A stretch of 64,000 nucleotides of DNA from NCBI GenBank assembly GCA_011390165.1, contig JAABSV010000019.1, forward strand, positions 1 through 64,000. The letters run 5' to 3'. Shown in pieces: positions 15,104-24,345 of the stretch (its first letter is position 1; every line of letters begins with the position of its first letter). Source of the DNA: Desulfobulbaceae bacterium (lineage in GTDB: Bacteria > Desulfobacterota > Desulfobulbia > Desulfobulbales > Desulfocapsaceae). Below the pieces are notes generated by a model. The model searched no databases. It saw only the letters and a program-made list of their open reading frames with translations, and was not told the origin of the DNA. The position numbers were made by a program, and so were the translations under genes.

Positions 15104-16450
15104 TCAGCTGTTTTTTTGCAACTTGCGGTAGATGGTCTTCCGGTCGATTTGCAGGATCTCGGCGGCAAGAGTCTGGTTTCCTTCTGTTATTTCAAGTACC
15201 TGTGATATATATTGGCGATTCATCTCCTCAAGGGTACGTAAGGTTGCCGCTGGCTCTGCGGTAAAAGGGGAGGAACTGCCGGCGCTGATTTTTGTCGGCA
15301 GATCCTCCGGGGCAATCTTTTCGAACCGAGTCATAACTACCCCATGTTCCATGGCATTGCGCAGTTCCCTGACATTGCCGGGCCAGTGATAGTTGAGCAG
15401 TTTTCTGGCGGTGGCTTCCGCCAAACCGGTTACCTCTTTCCCCTGTTTATTGGCAAATTCGCCGATAAATTTGCCGGCGAGAAGGAGGATGTCCACCCCC
15501 CGCCGACGCAGGGGCGGCATATCGACACGGATAACGTTGAGGCGGTAGTAGAGGTCTTCACGAAAGCGTCCGCTGGCGACCGCCTGTTCTATGTCCAGGT
15601 TGGTGGCGGCAAGGATCCGTACATCAAAGGCCACTTCACGGCTGCCGCCCACCGGTCGAACCTTTCGTTCTTCCAGGGCACGCAGTAACTTGGCCTGCAG
15701 GGCGTGGGGCATTTCGCCAATCTCGTCAAAAAACAGGGTGCCGCCATCGGCAGCAACCAGCAGCCCGGGGTGGTCCTGGTGGGCATCGGTAAATGCCCCT
15801 CTGATATGGCCAAAGAGCTCACTCTCCAACAGGCTATCTGGCAGTGCCGAGCAGTTGATGGCGATAAAGGGAGCCTCTCGGCGATGGCTGTGGGCGTGCA
15901 GTGCCCGGGCTGTCAGTTCCTTGCCCGAGCCGCTTTCGCCGCAGATCAGCACCGAACTGTCGCTATCGGCGATCCGTTCGAGCCTGGCAAAAAGGTCGAG
16001 CATTGGCTGGCTTTCGCCCAGCAGTTGGGCAAACCCCTGGCAGTGGCTGCAGTTTCTACTCAGGGCACGCACCTGCAGACGGAGGCGCCGGTGTTCCACC
16101 GCTCTGGCGAGGGCTGCGGCTAGGATGTCCATATCAAGAGGTTTGGTAATGAAATCATAGGCGCCGGCCCGCAAGCCCTCGACGGCGGTTTCCAGCGAAC
16201 CGAAGGCGGTCATCATTACCACAGGGATCTCCGGCCAGTTGGCGGAAATCTCCCGACACAGGTTCAGGCCACTGCTGTCGGGGAGGTTGATGTCGGTGAG
16301 AACCACATCGGGCCGCTCCCTGCCGATCGCCGCCAGACCCTCCCGGCCGCTGAGAGCGGTGCAGACGGTGAAACCGCGCCGCGACAATCCAAAGTCGAGC
16401 ATTTCGCACATGTCGCTGTCGTCTTCGATGATGAGAATATGTTCGTTCAT
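15104..16450 (-). CDS. Sigma54-dependent response regulator (NtrC type)
   Basis: This 448-residue regulator has a receiver domain (1-~120, acceptor Asp53 in LTDINLPDSSG), an AAA+ domain (~140-370; Walker A GESGSGKE, Walker B GGTLFFDEIGEM) and a C-terminal Fis-type HTH (NQTLAAEILQIDRKTIYRKL). The sigma54 contact loop reads GAFTDA instead of GAFTGA, a natural variant. It overlaps the sensor kinase by 4 nt (16447-16450). The sigma54 promoter 330 nt downstream, leading to the Ehr-like operon, is the obvious target, though this is inference from position. Confidence 0.93.
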   Translation of the reverse strand: MNEHILIIEDDSDMCEMLDFGLSRRGFTVCTALSGREGLAAIGRERPDVVLTDINLPDSSGLNLCREISANWPEIPVVMMTAFGSLETAVEGLRAGAYDFITKPLDMDILAAALARAVEHRRLRLQVRALSRNCSHCQGFAQLLGESQPMLDLFARLERIADSDSSVLICGESGSGKELTARALHAHSHRREAPFIAINCSALPDSLLESELFGHIRGAFTDAHQDHPGLLVAADGGTLFFDEIGEMPHALQAKLLRALEERKVRPVGGSREVAFDVRILAATNLDIEQAVASGRFREDLYYRLNVIRVDMPPLRRRGVDILLLAGKFIGEFANKQGKEVTGLAEATARKLLNYHWPGNVRELRNAMEHGVVMTRFEKIAPEDLPTKISAGSSSPFTAEPAATLRTLEEMNRQYISQVLEITEGNQTLAAEILQIDRKTIYRKLQKNS

Positions 16451-17916
16451 GGCGCAGTCTCCTCGGGGGGCAGGAATATGGAAAAGTGCGCCCCGCGAAC
16501 CGAGCGGTTTTTGACCTCGATCCAGCCGCCGTGCTCTTCAAGAAGTTCCCGGGCGATGGACAGGCCAAGACCAGTGCCAAGGCCGATCTGCTTGGTTGTG
16601 TAAAACGGGGTAAAAATTTCCGTCAAGAGATGCTCGGGGATACCTGTCCCCTCATCAAAGACCTCGATGCGGATATATTCGCGGAGTTGGTCATCGGTGT
16701 GGATCATTGATTTGAGCATGGTGCTGGTGAGTTCGACCAGAACGTGGCTGCCGGCAGGGGTGGCCTGGATGCCATTCATGATGACGTTCATCAGCACCTG
16801 CAGAATCTGCTGGGCATCGACACGGCTGTGCAGACGGGCATCCGGGGCGGTGCGCAGCTGCAGTTCGACCTGTTGTCTGGCGGCAAGTGGCCGAAGCAGG
16901 TGAAAAACCTGATGCACCAGCTCGGCAAGATTTTCCCGGGTTTTCGGGCCTGGCTTCTTTTTTCTCGAAAAATCGAGGAGCTGCCTGATTATCTGGGTCA
17001 TCTTCATGGCCTGACTGCAGATAATCTCGGCGCAGCGGATAACTTCGGCCCTGTCCAGGGGTTCGCTGATGATCATTTTCGCTCGACCATCGACAACATT
17101 AAGGGGAGTGCCCATTTCATGGGCGATGCCGGCGGAGATCTGACCGATGGTGGAAAGTTTCTCGGTATGGCGGAGCTGTTCCAGGGTTTTCAATCTGGCC
17201 AGATACTCGAAATGAATTTTTTCTTTGGCAATCAATAACCTGGTGCACATGTTGTTCATGGTCTGGGCCAGGCTGACCAGTTCGCCTTCCCCCTTCAGAT
17301 CAAGGTCGGCGGCAAGATTGCCTCGGCCAATCTCGATTGCCTTGCGGGAGAGCTGCTCCAGTGGTTTACGGATATTGAGGTAGATGAACAGATAAATACT
17401 CGCGGCACTGGCCAAGGCGAGGAGGATGGTAGCCAACAGGGTGCTGACCAGTATCTTCCGGCTGTAGTCGGCAAGCGGTTGCAGCGATTGGGAGAGGAGG
17501 AGGATTCCCTGTCGTTCTCCGGAGACGACAGTTGGGATCAGAGTGAAACGGCGCTGGCGGTGCTGGTCGTCGGCGGCGATAAAGGAGGCCGGTAAGGTGC
17601 CGGCCGTCAACGTCGTGATGGCGGGTTGTTCCGAGGCAAAGATGCTCTCTAGCTCATCCAGCCAAATCCAGGAAACGGTTACTCCCTGATCGGCGCGGTT
17701 GCAGTCGGCAAGAAGTTCCCGGGCCTGTTCGACGCCTTCTTCAAGCCAGAGGCGGGAAACCATTTGGGCGATTATCCGGCCGGTACTTTCGGCATGCTCC
17801 ACCATGTTTTGATCAAACTGGCGGATCTCCATTTCATATTTGATGTTGCCGAAAGCAACCAGAACTACAACCATTCCGCCGAGGAGAAAGGTGTAGATCC
17901 GTGAAAAGAGTTGCAT
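16447..17916 (-). CDS. Membrane sensor histidine kinase, partner of the NtrC-type regulator
   Basis: This 489-residue kinase has an N-terminal helix (~7-25), a periplasmic segment to ~155, a second helix (LLATILLALASAASIYLFIY), HAMP (~178-230), HisKA with the phosphorylated His in SAGIAHEMGTPLNVV, and a HATPase domain (DEGTGIPEHLLTEIFTPFYT and GLGTGLGLS). The periplasmic region has no recognised ligand domain. The pair with the next gene is a ZraSR/NtrBC-like two-component system. A small unknown gene precedes it. Confidence 0.92.
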   Translation of the reverse strand: MQLFSRIYTFLLGGMVVVLVAFGNIKYEMEIRQFDQNMVEHAESTGRIIAQMVSRLWLEEGVEQARELLADCNRADQGVTVSWIWLDELESIFASEQPAITTLTAGTLPASFIAADDQHRQRRFTLIPTVVSGERQGILLLSQSLQPLADYSRKILVSTLLATILLALASAASIYLFIYLNIRKPLEQLSRKAIEIGRGNLAADLDLKGEGELVSLAQTMNNMCTRLLIAKEKIHFEYLARLKTLEQLRHTEKLSTIGQISAGIAHEMGTPLNVVDGRAKMIISEPLDRAEVIRCAEIICSQAMKMTQIIRQLLDFSRKKKPGPKTRENLAELVHQVFHLLRPLAARQQVELQLRTAPDARLHSRVDAQQILQVLMNVIMNGIQATPAGSHVLVELTSTMLKSMIHTDDQLREYIRIEVFDEGTGIPEHLLTEIFTPFYTTKQIGLGTGLGLSIARELLEEHGGWIEVKNRSVRGAHFSIFLPPEETAP

Positions 17917-17942
17917 GGCGGAGGGATCAGTCTGCTACGGGT

Positions 17943-17970
17943 TGGCAGCGATGGCAGCGATGGCAGCGGT
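17943..17970. repeat. 9-nt tandem repeat before the kinase gene
   Basis: Three copies of GGCAGCGAT (the last imperfect) sit between the small gene at 17993 and the kinase start at 17916. Copy-number change here could alter the kinase leader. Confidence 0.6.
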
Positions 17971-17992
17971 GATCAAGCGGCGTTTCTGGACG

Positions 17993-18196
17993 TCACTCAA
18001 TAACTCGCCCTTGTTGCTCGTCCAGCATATTCTGCAGATCGGCCTGAAACTCTTCGTCGGTCAGAAACTTCGTGGCGATGGCATGGCACAGACTGGCAGC
18101 CAGGCTGTTCTCTTCACCCTCGACGACATCCACCGATATCTCGCCATCCTCTGAGGCATGCAAAACCAACGCTGCCTGGTTTGCCGCAAGTTGCAT
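17993..18196 (-). CDS. Small uncharacterised acidic protein
   Basis: This 67-residue protein starts MQLAANQAALVLHASEDG at 18196 after a GGGGAGGGGGG ribosome site. A longer frame to 18295 is less likely for lack of such a site. The C-terminal half is helical and acidic (LTDEEFQADLQNMLDEQQG). It has no signal peptide or membrane segment. It is 76 nt upstream of the sensor kinase on the same strand and may share its transcript. Family and role are not recognised. Confidence 0.6.
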   Translation of the reverse strand: MQLAANQAALVLHASEDGEISVDVVEGEENSLAASLCHAIATKFLTDEEFQADLQNMLDEQQGRVIE

Positions 18197-18378
18197 GGTC
18201 CACCCCCCTCCCCTGCAGTTTTTTCTCTTCATTTCCATGAAGCGCGTAAAGAGAACACAGTCCATATCACTAACGGATACTCCCCGCCAAGGCAAGGTGG
18301 ATTTGATTCGTCAACGGAGGAAAGGGCAAGATTTTCGACAGGTACTCAGTAGCCCATGTTGATGGGGAGCAAAAACGG

Positions 18379-19092
18379 TCAGGAAATTCCCAGGTAGGCC
18401 TCTTGCACTGCGGTGTTGTTACGAAGGTTGATGGCAGTGTCACCGACGGTGATCTCGCCGGTCTGCAGGACATAGCCACGATGGGCAATGGAAAGGGCCA
18501 TCAGGGCGTTCTGCTCGACCAGCAGAATGGTGATCCCCCGCTCATTGAGTTCCTTGACGATATCAAAAATCAGTTCCACCAGAATCGGGGCAAGCCCCAT
18601 CGACGGCTCGTCGAGCATCAGCAGCCGAGGTTCCATCATCAGCCCCCGGGCGATGGCGAGCATCTGCTGCTCGCCGCCGGAAAGCGTCCCACCGTGTTGA
18701 TTGACCCGCTCTCTGAGGCGAGGAAAGAGGGAGAAGCCATACTCCATCCTCTCCTCGATCAGCCGGGAGTCGCGCACGGTGAAAGCCCCCATCTCGAGGT
18801 TTTCCTTGACCGTCAGGGTGGGAAAGATCCCCCTTCCCTCGGGAACATGAACCATTCCGGAGAGGACAATATCGTGGGGCTCCTTTTTCGAGATATCTTT
18901 GCCGTCGTAGATGATTCTACCGACCTTGGGGTGCATCATCCCGGAAATGGTCCGCAGGGCGGTACTCTTACCGGCCCCGTTGGAGCCAATCAGGGTAACG
19001 ATCTCCCCTTCGGCAACCTCGACGTTGATCCCTTTCAAGGCATGAATCCGGCCGTAATAGCTGTGCACATTCTCCAGGGTCAACAGGCTCAT
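18379..19092 (-). CDS. livF: Branched-chain amino-acid ABC transporter ATP-binding protein
   Basis: This 237-residue ATPase has Walker A GSNGAGKST, signature LSGGEQQMLAIARGL, Walker B LLMLDEPSMGLAP, and the LivF-type ending with QEAYLGIS. Length and motifs are standard. It overlaps livG by 4 nt and is the last gene of the livKHMGF operon. Substrate may be branched-chain amino acids or another carboxylate, amide or aromatic compound handled by this family. Confidence 0.95.
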   Translation of the reverse strand: MSLLTLENVHSYYGRIHALKGINVEVAEGEIVTLIGSNGAGKSTALRTISGMMHPKVGRIIYDGKDISKKEPHDIVLSGMVHVPEGRGIFPTLTVKENLEMGAFTVRDSRLIEERMEYGFSLFPRLRERVNQHGGTLSGGEQQMLAIARGLMMEPRLLMLDEPSMGLAPILVELIFDIVKELNERGITILLVEQNALMALSIAHRGYVLQTGEITVGDTAINLRNNTAVQEAYLGIS

Positions 19093-19883
19093 GCCACGCT
19101 CTCCTCATGCTGTCCGGCGACGGCCCCTCGACCGAGGTAGGCCTCGATGACCTTGCTATTGCCCCGGATTTCCGCCGGAGTTCCTTCGGCGATCTTCTGC
19201 CCGTAGTCCATCACGCAGATCTCTTCGGAGATTTTCATCACCACCCGCATATCGTGTTCGATGAGGAGGATGGTGATTCCCATTTCGTCGCGGATATTTT
19301 GAAAGAGCCGGGTGATCTCCTCAGTCTCATGGGGGTTCATTCCAGCCGCCGGTTCGTCGAGGAGAAGCAGCAGCGGTTCCGCCGCCAGGGCTCGGGCGAT
19401 CTCCAGGCGACGCTGCATTCCGTAGGGGAGATTTTTCGCCAGCTCATTGCCGACCTTTTTCAAGCCGACATAGTGCATCAGTTCGAGGGCCTTTCTCTCC
19501 GCCTCGGCCTCTTCGTCGCGAAAAAACGGCAGGCGAAACAGGGTTTGGACCGCTGACTGGCGGAAATGGACATGCATCCCGACCAGGATATTTTCGATCA
19601 CCGTCATTTCCTGAAAGAGGCGGATATTCTGAAAGGTCCGAGAGATGCCGCGGGCGGCGATCTTGTCCGGCCGGAGCCCGACAATCGATTTACCGTTAAA
19701 GACAATCTGTCCACTGTCTGGGCGGTAGATCCCGGTCAGGGCGTTGAAAAAGGTGGTCTTACCGGCACCGTTCGGGCCGATGATCGAAGCGATTCGCCCC
19801 TGCTCCAGGGAAAAATCCACTTCGGAGATCGCCTTCAGCCCGCCAAAGGTTTTGTTGAGCCTGGTGATGTCAAGTAACGCCAT
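19089..19883 (-). CDS. livG: Branched-chain amino-acid ABC transporter ATP-binding protein
   Basis: This 264-residue ATPase has Walker A GPNGAGKTTFFNALTG, the LivG-specific GISRTFQNIRLF segment, signature region LPYGMQRRLEIARALA, and Walker B LLLLLDEPAAGMNPHE. It pairs with LivF on the LivHM core. It follows livM by 14 nt and overlaps livF by 4 nt. Confidence 0.95.
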   Translation of the reverse strand: MALLDITRLNKTFGGLKAISEVDFSLEQGRIASIIGPNGAGKTTFFNALTGIYRPDSGQIVFNGKSIVGLRPDKIAARGISRTFQNIRLFQEMTVIENILVGMHVHFRQSAVQTLFRLPFFRDEEAEAERKALELMHYVGLKKVGNELAKNLPYGMQRRLEIARALAAEPLLLLLDEPAAGMNPHETEEITRLFQNIRDEMGITILLIEHDMRVVMKISEEICVMDYGQKIAEGTPAEIRGNSKVIEAYLGRGAVAGQHEESVA

Positions 19884-19897
19884 AACCGCCTCTTCTC

Positions 19898-21235
19898 CTA
19901 ATTCTCTTCCTGGTCGATCTTGCGCCGGCGCCGGGTAGCCGGGATCATTCCCTCGGGGCGAAAGATCATCATCACGATGAGGATGATACCAAAAAGCATC
20001 TTCTGGTATTTGGCCGGGTCAAGCTGGGTGGAGAGATCCTTCCAGGCGAAGTTGATGATCGGGATGATCGCATCGCTTTGCCGCAGTTCCGTCAGGTAGA
20101 GAGAAAAGCCCTGCAACACCTGAAGGTTGAGGATGGTAATCGTGGCCGCACCGAGAATCACCCCGGGAATACTGCCCGACCCCCCGAGGATGACCATCAC
20201 CAGCACGCCGATGGACTGCATGAAGGAGAAGGATTCCGGGCTGATAAAGGTCCGGCTGGCAGCCAGCAGCACCCCCATCACCCCGGCAAAGGATGCGCCA
20301 ACAGCAAAGGCGGCCAACTTGGTCTTCACCAGGGGGATCCCCTGGGCAATGGCGGCAGTCTCGTCTTCACGGACCGCGGTCCATGCCCGGCCGAGTTTGG
20401 AATCATCCAGGCGGCGAGTGACGAAGATAATCACCACAATCACCACCAGAGCCAGGAGATAAAAGAGCAGGTTGTACATATCGGCCACGGTCACCCGATG
20501 GCCGATCAGCGGCTGGAGAGTGGAGTTGACAAACTCGACCACCCCCTCCGGCATGGTCGGTCGTTGGATCGGGGTAATCCCCTGGGGGCCGTTGGTGAGG
20601 TTGAGCGGTTTGTCAAGATTGTTGGCCAGTACCCGGATCACCTCACCAAAACCGAGGGTGACTATGGCCAGATAGTCTCCCCGCACCCGGAGAACCGGCA
20701 GGCCGAGAATGATGCCGGTAAAGGCGGCGACAACCACCCCGAGCAGCATGAACATGTAGAAGGCATCACCGGGGAGGAGAAAGGGCAGATCCGAAGGCTG
20801 GGTTCCCGGGGCATAGTACATCGCGTAGAACTGCTGCGAACCAAAAAAGGCCCAAAGGTAGGCCCCCACCGCATAGAAGGCGACATAGCCAAGATCAAGG
20901 AGCCCGGCAAAACCGACAACGATATTCAGGCCGAGGGCCAGTGCGGCAAAGACGGCAATCTGAAAGATCACCTCCAGATAGAAGATGTTGCGTACCCCAA
21001 TCAGGGGAATGATCACCACCGCCAGGAGGGCACCGGCGAAAAATTTGAAACGGAGATCGGCCCGGACAAAATAGAGGGTCAGAAAGGAGCTGACCAGCAC
21101 CAGAAAAGCGAGGATGGATCGCGGTTGGGTATAGACCAGCTGGGTTCCAGCGGCAATGTGGGCGAGCACCAGCAGATAGGGCCAGGGTCCACGACTGAAC
21201 CGACTGAGCAGATCCTCGAAATGGGACGATACCAT
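19898..21235 (-). CDS. livM: Branched-chain amino-acid ABC transporter permease
   Basis: This 445-residue permease has about ten helices. The LivM core with GLNIVVGFAGLLDLGYVAFYAVGAY (split) and the EAA-like loop RLDDSKLGRAWTAVREDETAA (split) is preceded by an N-terminal extension of about 75 residues with two or three extra helices, as in many LivM proteins. It lies 9 nt after livH. Confidence 0.93.
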   Translation of the reverse strand: MVSSHFEDLLSRFSRGPWPYLLVLAHIAAGTQLVYTQPRSILAFLVLVSSFLTLYFVRADLRFKFFAGALLAVVIIPLIGVRNIFYLEVIFQIAVFAALALGLNIVVGFAGLLDLGYVAFYAVGAYLWAFFGSQQFYAMYYAPGTQPSDLPFLLPGDAFYMFMLLGVVVAAFTGIILGLPVLRVRGDYLAIVTLGFGEVIRVLANNLDKPLNLTNGPQGITPIQRPTMPEGVVEFVNSTLQPLIGHRVTVADMYNLLFYLLALVVIVVIIFVTRRLDDSKLGRAWTAVREDETAAIAQGIPLVKTKLAAFAVGASFAGVMGVLLAASRTFISPESFSFMQSIGVLVMVILGGSGSIPGVILGAATITILNLQVLQGFSLYLTELRQSDAIIPIINFAWKDLSTQLDPAKYQKMLFGIILIVMMIFRPEGMIPATRRRRKIDQEEN

Positions 21236-21244
21236 AGGGCTCTC

Positions 21245-22420
21245 CTATGCTTTCTGGACGACGTGTTTGCCCATCAGACCCTGGGGACGAAAGATGAGCA
21301 CCAGGATAAGGATGCTGAAGGCAAAGATATCCTTGTATTCCGACCCCAGCGCCCCCATGGTGAAGACCCCCATATACGAGCCGGCGAAGGTCTCCAGCAT
21401 GCCGATGACCAAGCCGCCAAGGAGAGCACCGGTCATATTGCCGATGCCACCGAGCACTGCGGCGGTGAAGGCCTTCAGTCCGGGAAAAAAGCCGACAAAG
21501 GGGTCGATCCGGGTGAATTTCAAGGCATAGAGTACCCCGGCGGCACCACCAAGCAAGCCACCGACGAGGAAGGTCAGCGAGATGATCTTGTTGACATTGA
21601 TCCCCATCAGACTGGCCGTTTTGCGGTCTTGGGCCACGGCCCGGATTGCCTTGCCGATTCGGGTGGCGTTGACCAGATAGTTGAGGCCGACCAGCATCAC
21701 CACCGCGGCAACGATGACGATGATCGATTTGATGGCAATACCCAGGGTGATGGTCGAGTTGCCCATGGCCAGCTTGCCGAAGATGATCCGGCCGTCAAAA
21801 TTGCCGAAGGTGGGCATGATCCGGTTGAACTGGCCGGTGGTCAGGCTCTCGACCAGGCGGATGATATCCTGGAGCAGGAAAGAGACGCCGATCGCTGAAA
21901 TCAATGGTACCAGCCGGGAGGCGCCGCGTAGCGGCCGGTAGGCGACCCGCTCGACGGTAACCGCCAGGGCACCGGCGGCGATCATGCCAAAAAGGATCGC
22001 CAGAATGAGATAGGCATAGGCCATCACCAGGGAGGCGCCGGCAAGAATACCGGTGGCGTCGAGGGCGATGAGCAGTTCGACGCCGACAAAGGCACCGACC
22101 GCAAAAATTTCGCTGTGGGCAAAGTTGATGAATTCGAGCACCCCGTAGACCATGGTGTAGCCGAGGGCGATGGCAGCATAGACAAAGCCGATGGTCAAAC
22201 CGTCGATCACCACCTGCGGGAGGTTGACCATGGTATAGGTGAACAGGGTAACGTTATAGCGGTCCAGCAGATCGGCACCGACCACGGTCCGGTCCAGTAC
22301 CAGGGCCAGCGAAACGGCAATCAACGACATCAGGGCCGCGCTGCCGCAGGAAAAGGCCAGAACATGACCGAGGGGGCGCAGCAATTCGGTCACATTGATG
22401 GATCGCAGCAATCGGTTCAT
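21245..22420 (-). CDS. livH: Branched-chain amino-acid ABC transporter permease
   Basis: This 391-residue permease shows the LivH signature IGFVYAAIALGYTMVYGVLEFINFAHSE (split) and the loop NATRIGKAIRAVAQDRKTASLMGIN (split). It is about 90 residues longer than E. coli LivH. The excess is an N-terminal segment with one or two additional helices before QVVIDGLTIGFVYA. An internal start nearer this motif is possible, but none has a better ribosome site. Confidence 0.92.
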   Translation of the reverse strand: MNRLLRSINVTELLRPLGHVLAFSCGSAALMSLIAVSLALVLDRTVVGADLLDRYNVTLFTYTMVNLPQVVIDGLTIGFVYAAIALGYTMVYGVLEFINFAHSEIFAVGAFVGVELLIALDATGILAGASLVMAYAYLILAILFGMIAAGALAVTVERVAYRPLRGASRLVPLISAIGVSFLLQDIIRLVESLTTGQFNRIMPTFGNFDGRIIFGKLAMGNSTITLGIAIKSIIVIVAAVVMLVGLNYLVNATRIGKAIRAVAQDRKTASLMGINVNKIISLTFLVGGLLGGAAGVLYALKFTRIDPFVGFFPGLKAFTAAVLGGIGNMTGALLGGLVIGMLETFAGSYMGVFTMGALGSEYKDIFAFSILILVLIFRPQGLMGKHVVQKA

Positions 22421-22446
22421 GTTCCTTCCCTAAAAAGAGATGGCAG

Positions 22447-22491
22447 CCGGCCCTCATCCCTCTTCCTGTTGGGAAGAGGGATGAGGGCCGG
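22447..22491. terminator. Strong intercistronic hairpin between livK and livH
   Basis: A perfect 20-bp GC-rich stem with a 5-nt loop lies in the 86-nt gap between livK and livH. There is no U-tract directly after it on the - strand, so it probably works as an mRNA-end stabiliser or partial terminator that keeps binding-protein mRNA above permease mRNA. Confidence 0.7.
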
Positions 22492-22506
22492 GATGATGAG
22501 GATGTC

Positions 22507-23703
22507 TTATTTGGGCGGGGCGATGTCAAGGGTCTTGACGACCTCGTTGCTGCTCCACTCGTTGGGATCAGCAGATTTCACCTGAATCACAAAATACTGC
22601 GCCTTCTCCGGGTCGCCGATCTCGTTAAAGGTGAAGGTACCGGTAATACCCTGGAACTCTTTCAAGGCTCGAACTGCCTTGGTCACCGCCTCGCGGCTGG
22701 GAATTTCGCCGTTATTGGCCCGGGCGGCCTCCTCGATCGCCTTCAGACTGATCGCCATCGAGTCATAGCCCTGGGCGGCGAAAGGCTGCGGATCGGCGTT
22801 AAACTTGGCTTTAAAGTCGGCGATGAATTTGGCGGTGCCGGGGTAGACGGAAGCGGGGCCGGAAACGGTCGAATAGAAGGTGCCGCCACCGGCAATCAAG
22901 GTTTTCCCGCCGATTTTTGCCGCATCGGACGAGTCAAAGCCGTCATCACTGAGAAACATCCCTTCATAACCACGCTCGCGGGCCTGCTTGAACAGTACCG
23001 CCGCCTGGAAAGCCATCCCGCCGAAGTAGACCACATCCGGGTTACCGGCAACGACCGGTGAGAGGAGGGCATCGAAGTTGGCTTTTTCTTCGGTCCCTTC
23101 AAAACCGAGGACCTTGATGCCGATCTCTTCGGCGCGCTTGCGGAAGAACTCGGCGATACCCTGACCGTAGGCCGTCTTATCGTGGACTATAAAGGCGGTT
23201 TTCACCCCTTTGGAAACGGCGAAGTCGGCACCGACCACCCCTTGGACGTCATCACGGCCGACAATCCGGTTGACTTCCAGGTAGCCGCGGGTGGTGACTT
23301 TCGGGTTGGTGTTGGCCGGGGAAATGTTTGCCAGTCCTGAGGTATGGTACACCTCGGAAGAGGGTATCTGCACGCCGGAGTTGTAATGACCGACGATAGC
23401 CAGGACCTGCGGGTCGGAGACGATCCGTTTGGCGTTGGCAACACCGCTATCGGGGTTGGCCTGATCGTCGTAGGGGGCGAGGTCCACCTTGAACCCCATC
23501 TCGGTGAGCGGCCCGGCCAGCTGTTCGAGAGCCAGCTCGGCGCCTCGCTTGATGTCCACCCCGACCGCCGACTGATCGCCGGAGAGGGGAGACTGGGTGG
23601 CGATTTTGATCACCTTCTCACTGGCTGCGGCGGAGCCGCAGACGGCAAGGGCAAGACCCGTCGCCAGCATCGTTGCATAAAACGAAAACCTGAACTTTGC
23701 CAT
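22507..23703 (-). CDS. livK: Periplasmic branched-chain amino-acid type binding protein
   Basis: This 398-residue Leu/Ile/Val-binding family protein starts with a signal peptide (MAKFRFSFYATMLATGLALA, cut near AAASEKV). The body shows IATQSPLSGDQSAVGVDIKRG, VVGHYNSG-type hinge (AIVGHYNSGVQIPSS) and a C-terminal KAVRALKEFQGITGTF. The start at 23703 sits 8 nt after GGAGGA and is preferred over an ATG five codons earlier. It heads livKHMGF. The ligand is inferred from family only. Confidence 0.93.
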   Translation of the reverse strand: MAKFRFSFYATMLATGLALAVCGSAAASEKVIKIATQSPLSGDQSAVGVDIKRGAELALEQLAGPLTEMGFKVDLAPYDDQANPDSGVANAKRIVSDPQVLAIVGHYNSGVQIPSSEVYHTSGLANISPANTNPKVTTRGYLEVNRIVGRDDVQGVVGADFAVSKGVKTAFIVHDKTAYGQGIAEFFRKRAEEIGIKVLGFEGTEEKANFDALLSPVVAGNPDVVYFGGMAFQAAVLFKQARERGYEGMFLSDDGFDSSDAAKIGGKTLIAGGGTFYSTVSGPASVYPGTAKFIADFKAKFNADPQPFAAQGYDSMAISLKAIEEAARANNGEIPSREAVTKAVRALKEFQGITGTFTFNEIGDPEKAQYFVIQVKSADPNEWSSNEVVKTLDIAPPK

Positions 23704-24080
23704 ACTGTTCTCCTCCATGTAGAGAATCTCTTACCTGGCAGGAACCACTGCGGCGATGCAGGCGGATCGCCCCCCCGACGACGCCGTGGTACCCGATACA
23801 CCCCTTTTCAGGGCAAAACGGCAGGCTGCTCATTACCATGCTGCCTGCCTGGTACGTGGAAATGATGCAGGAAGGAACCCCCCGCACTGGCTATGTATGT
23901 AGCTGATTGAGGTGACTCACGCAACGAAAAATACGACAAAAATGAGTGCCTATCGCTTTTTTTCTTAAGGCGATACTGGGCGAGTGCTTTTTCGTAAAAA
24001 AGCACGTAATTGTAATTTTACGACCAGGCTGCCACCCTCCCGCTCCCGCCTCGTGGATCGCCACCGTTCAATCTTCCTGG
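23704..24080. promoter_or_regulatory. Upstream region of livK
   Basis: No gene is supported here. Two small hairpins occur: TATCGC/GCGATA at about 23950-23975 and GTGCTTTTT/AAAAAGCAC at 23984-24005. They probably lie in or near the livK promoter/leader, but no convincing -35/-10 pair was fixed. Confidence 0.4.
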
Positions 24081-24231
24081 TTAAGGCTGCCTTGAAAAAT
24101 TCGAATTTCCGTTCAAAATCAAGGCGAAAGAAAACAATTTGCCGCAGGCATATAGTTGATATTCCAGGGACAAATTATTTTCTTTCAACGCAGAGATTGG
24201 GCGGAAATACCATTTTTCAAGGTGGCCTTAA
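24081..24231. repeat. 151-nt imperfect palindromic element (MITE-like)
   Basis: The two ends, TTAAGGC and GCCTTAA, are exact inverted repeats. Inside, CCTTGAAAAAT pairs with ATTTTTCAAGG, ATTTCCG with CGGAAAT, and GAAAGAAAA-AATTTG with CAAATTATTTTCTTTC, closing around GGCATAT/ATATTCC near 24158. The whole element folds into one long hairpin without a coding frame. A transposase-less mobile element is the simplest reading, but no second copy is visible in this window. Confidence 0.6.
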
Positions 24232-24257
24232 AAAGGTATTGGCCGTTGTGCTTGTTT

Positions 24258-24345
24258 AGTTGGTGCGCCAGGCGCTTTCAGGGAAACCGCCAAACTAGAG
24301 TCGGCTCAGTGAAGTGGCCGGGCCGGGTAAAAAAAGATGTTGGTC
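24258..24345. repeat. Intergenic repeat, copy C
   Basis: This copy shares with copy A (5928-6011) the blocks GGTGC-CCAGG, TTCAGG, GCCAA-CTA, and the long core GGCTC-GTGA-GTGGCC followed by CGGG and an A-run. The end differs (TTGGTCTG instead of TGGGGTGCTGG). It lies directly beside the palindromic element. Confidence 0.55.

Noticed and set aside
20078-21898. 606-codon + strand frame opposite livM/livH
   Set aside because: It is antisense to two clear permease genes, with low-complexity, His/Asp/Gly-rich translation typical of a shadow of GC-rich membrane-protein DNA.
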